Of a stretch of DNA of 6,422 bases, positions 4,358 through 6,422 are shown piece after piece. The stretch covers positions 1-6,422 of the forward strand of contig DSDR01000359.1 of NCBI GenBank assembly GCA_011048645.1, read 5' to 3'. Under the pieces are notes generated by a model. That model saw only the letters and a program-made list of their open reading frames with translations, searched no databases and was not told the origin of the DNA. Both the position numbers and the translations under genes were made by a program. Each line of letters opens with the position of its first letter. Within the stretch, counting starts at the first letter, position 1. This stretch comes from Phycisphaerales bacterium. GTDB lineage: Bacteria; Planctomycetota; Phycisphaerae; Sedimentisphaerales; Anaerohalosphaeraceae.

Positions 4358-6422
4358 ATGTGCCGGATGACGGAGTTTAAAAATAAACCATTCTGTATTG
4401 GCCGATGGCGGGTTTTATGCTTATGGTGTATGTTGATTTCAGGCGGTATGTCGGTTGTTTATGGGGTTCAAAGTGAGTTGGCTTACATCGGCGACGACGG
4501 GCGGCTGACCTATGATCTTTACGCCAACGAGGGCGAAACAAACGCTGTCAATCGGCTTCCGGATTTCTCGTATTGTGGTTATCAAGGCGGCGGCGTTGCC
4601 ATTCCGGATGTGCCGGTGCGCGTAACAGTTCACCCTCAGGCCGGCGACGACACGCAGCGGATTCAATCCGCCATCAATACGGTTTCGGCGTATCCGCCCG
4701 ACGCTGACGGCTTCCGGGGCGCGGTGCGGCTCAGGGCGGGACGATACCAGGTCTCATCGTCGCTGCGCATCCAGGCAAGCGGGGTGGTGCTGCGCGGCGA
4801 AGGACAGGATATTCTGGGGACGGTGCTGGAGGCCGTTACACCATCGGACTATGATGTCATTATTCTTGGCGGCGGAAGCGGCAGCTACAGTATGCAAAGC
4901 GGAACGGCGCGTACGATCACCGCGTCGTATGTCCCTTCCGGGGCAATCCGCTTCGAAGTGGACAATGCGACCGGTTATTCGGTGGGCGAATTGATTATCG
5001 TTCAGCGCACCCCCAATCAGTTCTGGATTGATGACCTGGCGATGGGACAGTGGGGCTGGACGCCGAGCGGATATAATGTGGAGTATGAGCGGTACATTAC
5101 CGCCATTGCAGGCAATACGATCACTGTTGATGTACCGCTGGTCGATGTGATTCAGGACAAGTACGGCGGCGGGCGGATTTACAAACCGACGACGATTTCC
5201 CGCATTCGCCAAAGCGGCGTTGAAAATCTGCGTATCGAGTCGTGTTACGCCGGAGATACTGATGAAGAGCATCCCTGGAATGCCATTCGGGTGCGTTATG
5301 CCGAAGACAGTTGGGTGCGCGGCGTGACGGCGCAGTATTTCGCTTATTCCTGCGTCAATGTGTCCGCTTATGCAAGACGCATCACCGTCGAGGACTGCGC
5401 CTTCATCGATCCGAAGTCCATCGTCACCGGCGGCCGGCGCTATTCCTTTAATCTTGAAAGCACGGCCACACGCATTCTCTTTCAGCGGTGTTATTCGCAT
5501 GAGTCCCGCCATGATTTTGTATTGGGTTCCAAGACGCGCGGTCCCAATGCCTTTGTCGATTGTTACGCGGATCGGTCATTTGCCGACAGCGGGCCGCATC
5601 ACCGCTGGTCCACCGGCGCTTTGTTTGATAACGTGTATTCGAGTAATACGCTGGCGGTGGAAAACCGCCAAAGCAGCGGTTCCGGTCACGGCTGGTCAGG
5701 CGCCCAAATGGTATTCTGGAACTGTCAGGCGACGAATCAGAAATGCGATACTCCCAAAGGTGCGATGAATTTTGCCATCGGTTCGCATGCGAATAAACGC
5801 GAAGGCTCCTGGGCGCCGGAAGAGCCGTTCGGTTGGTGGGAGTATCAATGGCAGGTGGTTACCCCCCGCAGTTTTTATTTTCAGCAGTTGGCGGATCGGC
5901 GGGGGATGGCGGCTGTCCTTGCCGTCACATTGCCTGCGCAGAGAGAAGGACGCATCTGGGATGCCTTGTCGGCATGGAAGGGGCAAGATCGCTTTCAGCC
6001 CTGTCCGCTGAGAGACAATCCCAAAGACCGGCCACTGGACATCGGTTCACCGGTTATCTTTGAAGTTGTTCCCCGGCCGGACGCCGTTATTGTTGAATAC
6101 CAATGGTATGAAGTATCCGACTCCGATTACATCAGGATCGGGGACAATAGTCCGCTGCTGATCTTGCCGAATGCCCAGGCCTCTGACTTCGGACGGACGT
6201 TTTTCTGCCGCGTGGTCACCGACAAGGGACCTTTCTGGTCGCAGAGGGCGAAAATCGCGAATGTGGCCGGCCAAACCAACATCGCGTTGGCCCAGCCTAC
6301 CCTTGCCAGCAGTGTTTATGGCGGCAGTTATACCGCCGACAAGGCCGTCGATGGGGAAAACAATACATTTTGGAATTCCGCAGCCTCGGACGATTTTCCC
6401 TGGTGGGCGGTGAATTTGCAGC
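4358..6422 (+). CDS. Secreted pectate-lyase-like beta-helix protein with Ig-like and F5/8C domains (3'-partial)
   Basis: This is probably an extracellular carbohydrate-active protein, perhaps a polysaccharide lyase or hydrolase; the substrate is unknown. The frame is open from 4358 to the right edge (688 whole codons). Residues 1–36 form a signal peptide with a long basic n-region (KNK, RWR) and hydrophobic core, probable cleavage near VVYG. About 89–490 is a right-handed beta-helix of the Pectate_lyase_3 type. Its opening AGDDTQRIQSAIN (95–107), the following VRLRAGRYQVSSSL and GVVLRGEGQD are hallmarks of that superfamily. Candidate functional residues sit in HESRHDF (381–387), GPHHRW (412–417) and SGHGWSG (442–448). 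PRSFYFQQLADRRG follows at about 504–517. Residues 561–636 are Ig-like (QWY 582–584, FFC ending at C617), resembling those of genes 1 and 2. From 641, NIALAQPTLASS and DKAVDGENNTFW begin an F5/8C, CBM32-like domain cut by the window. No lipobox is seen. The fold is confident; catalytic activity is inferred. Confidence 0.9.
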   Translation, partial: MCRMTEFKNKPFCIGRWRVLCLWCMLISGGMSVVYGVQSELAYIGDDGRLTYDLYANEGETNAVNRLPDFSYCGYQGGGVAIPDVPVRVTVHPQAGDDTQRIQSAINTVSAYPPDADGFRGAVRLRAGRYQVSSSLRIQASGVVLRGEGQDILGTVLEAVTPSDYDVIILGGGSGSYSMQSGTARTITASYVPSGAIRFEVDNATGYSVGELIIVQRTPNQFWIDDLAMGQWGWTPSGYNVEYERYITAIAGNTITVDVPLVDVIQDKYGGGRIYKPTTISRIRQSGVENLRIESCYAGDTDEEHPWNAIRVRYAEDSWVRGVTAQYFAYSCVNVSAYARRITVEDCAFIDPKSIVTGGRRYSFNLESTATRILFQRCYSHESRHDFVLGSKTRGPNAFVDCYADRSFADSGPHHRWSTGALFDNVYSSNTLAVENRQSSGSGHGWSGAQMVFWNCQATNQKCDTPKGAMNFAIGSHANKREGSWAPEEPFGWWEYQWQVVTPRSFYFQQLADRRGMAAVLAVTLPAQREGRIWDALSAWKGQDRFQPCPLRDNPKDRPLDIGSPVIFEVVPRPDAVIVEYQWYEVSDSDYIRIGDNSPLLILPNAQASDFGRTFFCRVVTDKGPFWSQRAKIANVAGQTNIALAQPTLASSVYGGSYTADKAVDGENNTFWNSAASDDFPWWAVNLQ

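Noticed and set aside
4188..4370. Small plus-strand frame of 60 codons across the gene 2/gene 3 junction
   Set aside because: It starts inside gene 2, translates the terminator, has no ribosome site and shows no protein-like features.
4358..4465. Gene 3 leader as a lipoprotein signal, because of several cysteines in it
   Set aside because: None of the cysteines is preceded by a lipobox-like L-x-[AGS] triplet, and they lie within or before the hydrophobic core. An ordinary signal peptide fits better.
4754..5512. Minus-strand open frame of 252 codons
   Set aside because: It is antisense to the beta-helix region of gene 3, with no ribosome site or recognisable motif. The plus strand carries a convincing Pectate_lyase_3-type sequence here.

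Overview
The window is a stretch of bacterial DNA with three consecutive plus-strand genes for large secreted multi-domain proteins, two predicted intrinsic terminators and little other intergenic space. The protein style points to a planctomycete of the Phycisphaerae/Sedimentisphaerales type. The indicators are modules of the 'NPxPGxxAVDV...LSWEAP...YFWRV...WSFT' kind, Ig-like modules with QWY and YYC, a LamG-like jelly roll, and a short C-terminal dockerin-like tag with a DxNxDxxVxxxD loop followed by HWL. This assignment rests on pattern recognition only; Lentisphaerota, Kiritimatiellota or Verrucomicrobiota are possible alternatives.

Layout. Gene 1 (3–1952) is cut at its 5' end by the window and lacks its start and signal peptide. 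Just after its stop lies a perfect 30-bp palindrome followed by a T-run (1968–2004), a textbook intrinsic terminator. Gene 2 (2023–4224) begins only 18 bases beyond that T-run. It is a full-length paralog of gene 1 with the same five modules in the same order: an N-terminal beta-sandwich-like module, an FN3-like module, an Ig-like module, a LamG-like module and a single-EF-hand dockerin-like tag. A second strong terminator (4237–4283) follows gene 2. Gene 3 (4358–beyond 6422) runs off the right edge. It encodes a signal peptide, a pectate-lyase-like right-handed beta-helix, an Ig-like module and the start of an F5/8C (discoidin, CBM32-like) domain.

How they may fit together. Genes 1 and 2 show no recognisable catalytic domain and look like binding or structural extracellular proteins. 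Gene 3 looks like a carbohydrate-active beta-helix protein, possibly a polysaccharide lyase or hydrolase, carrying a carbohydrate-binding-like domain. A shared extracellular polysaccharide target is a reasonable inference but is not shown by the sequence. I see no RNA genes, CRISPR arrays, insertion sequences, attachment sites or origins. Every long minus-strand open frame lies antisense within one of the three genes.
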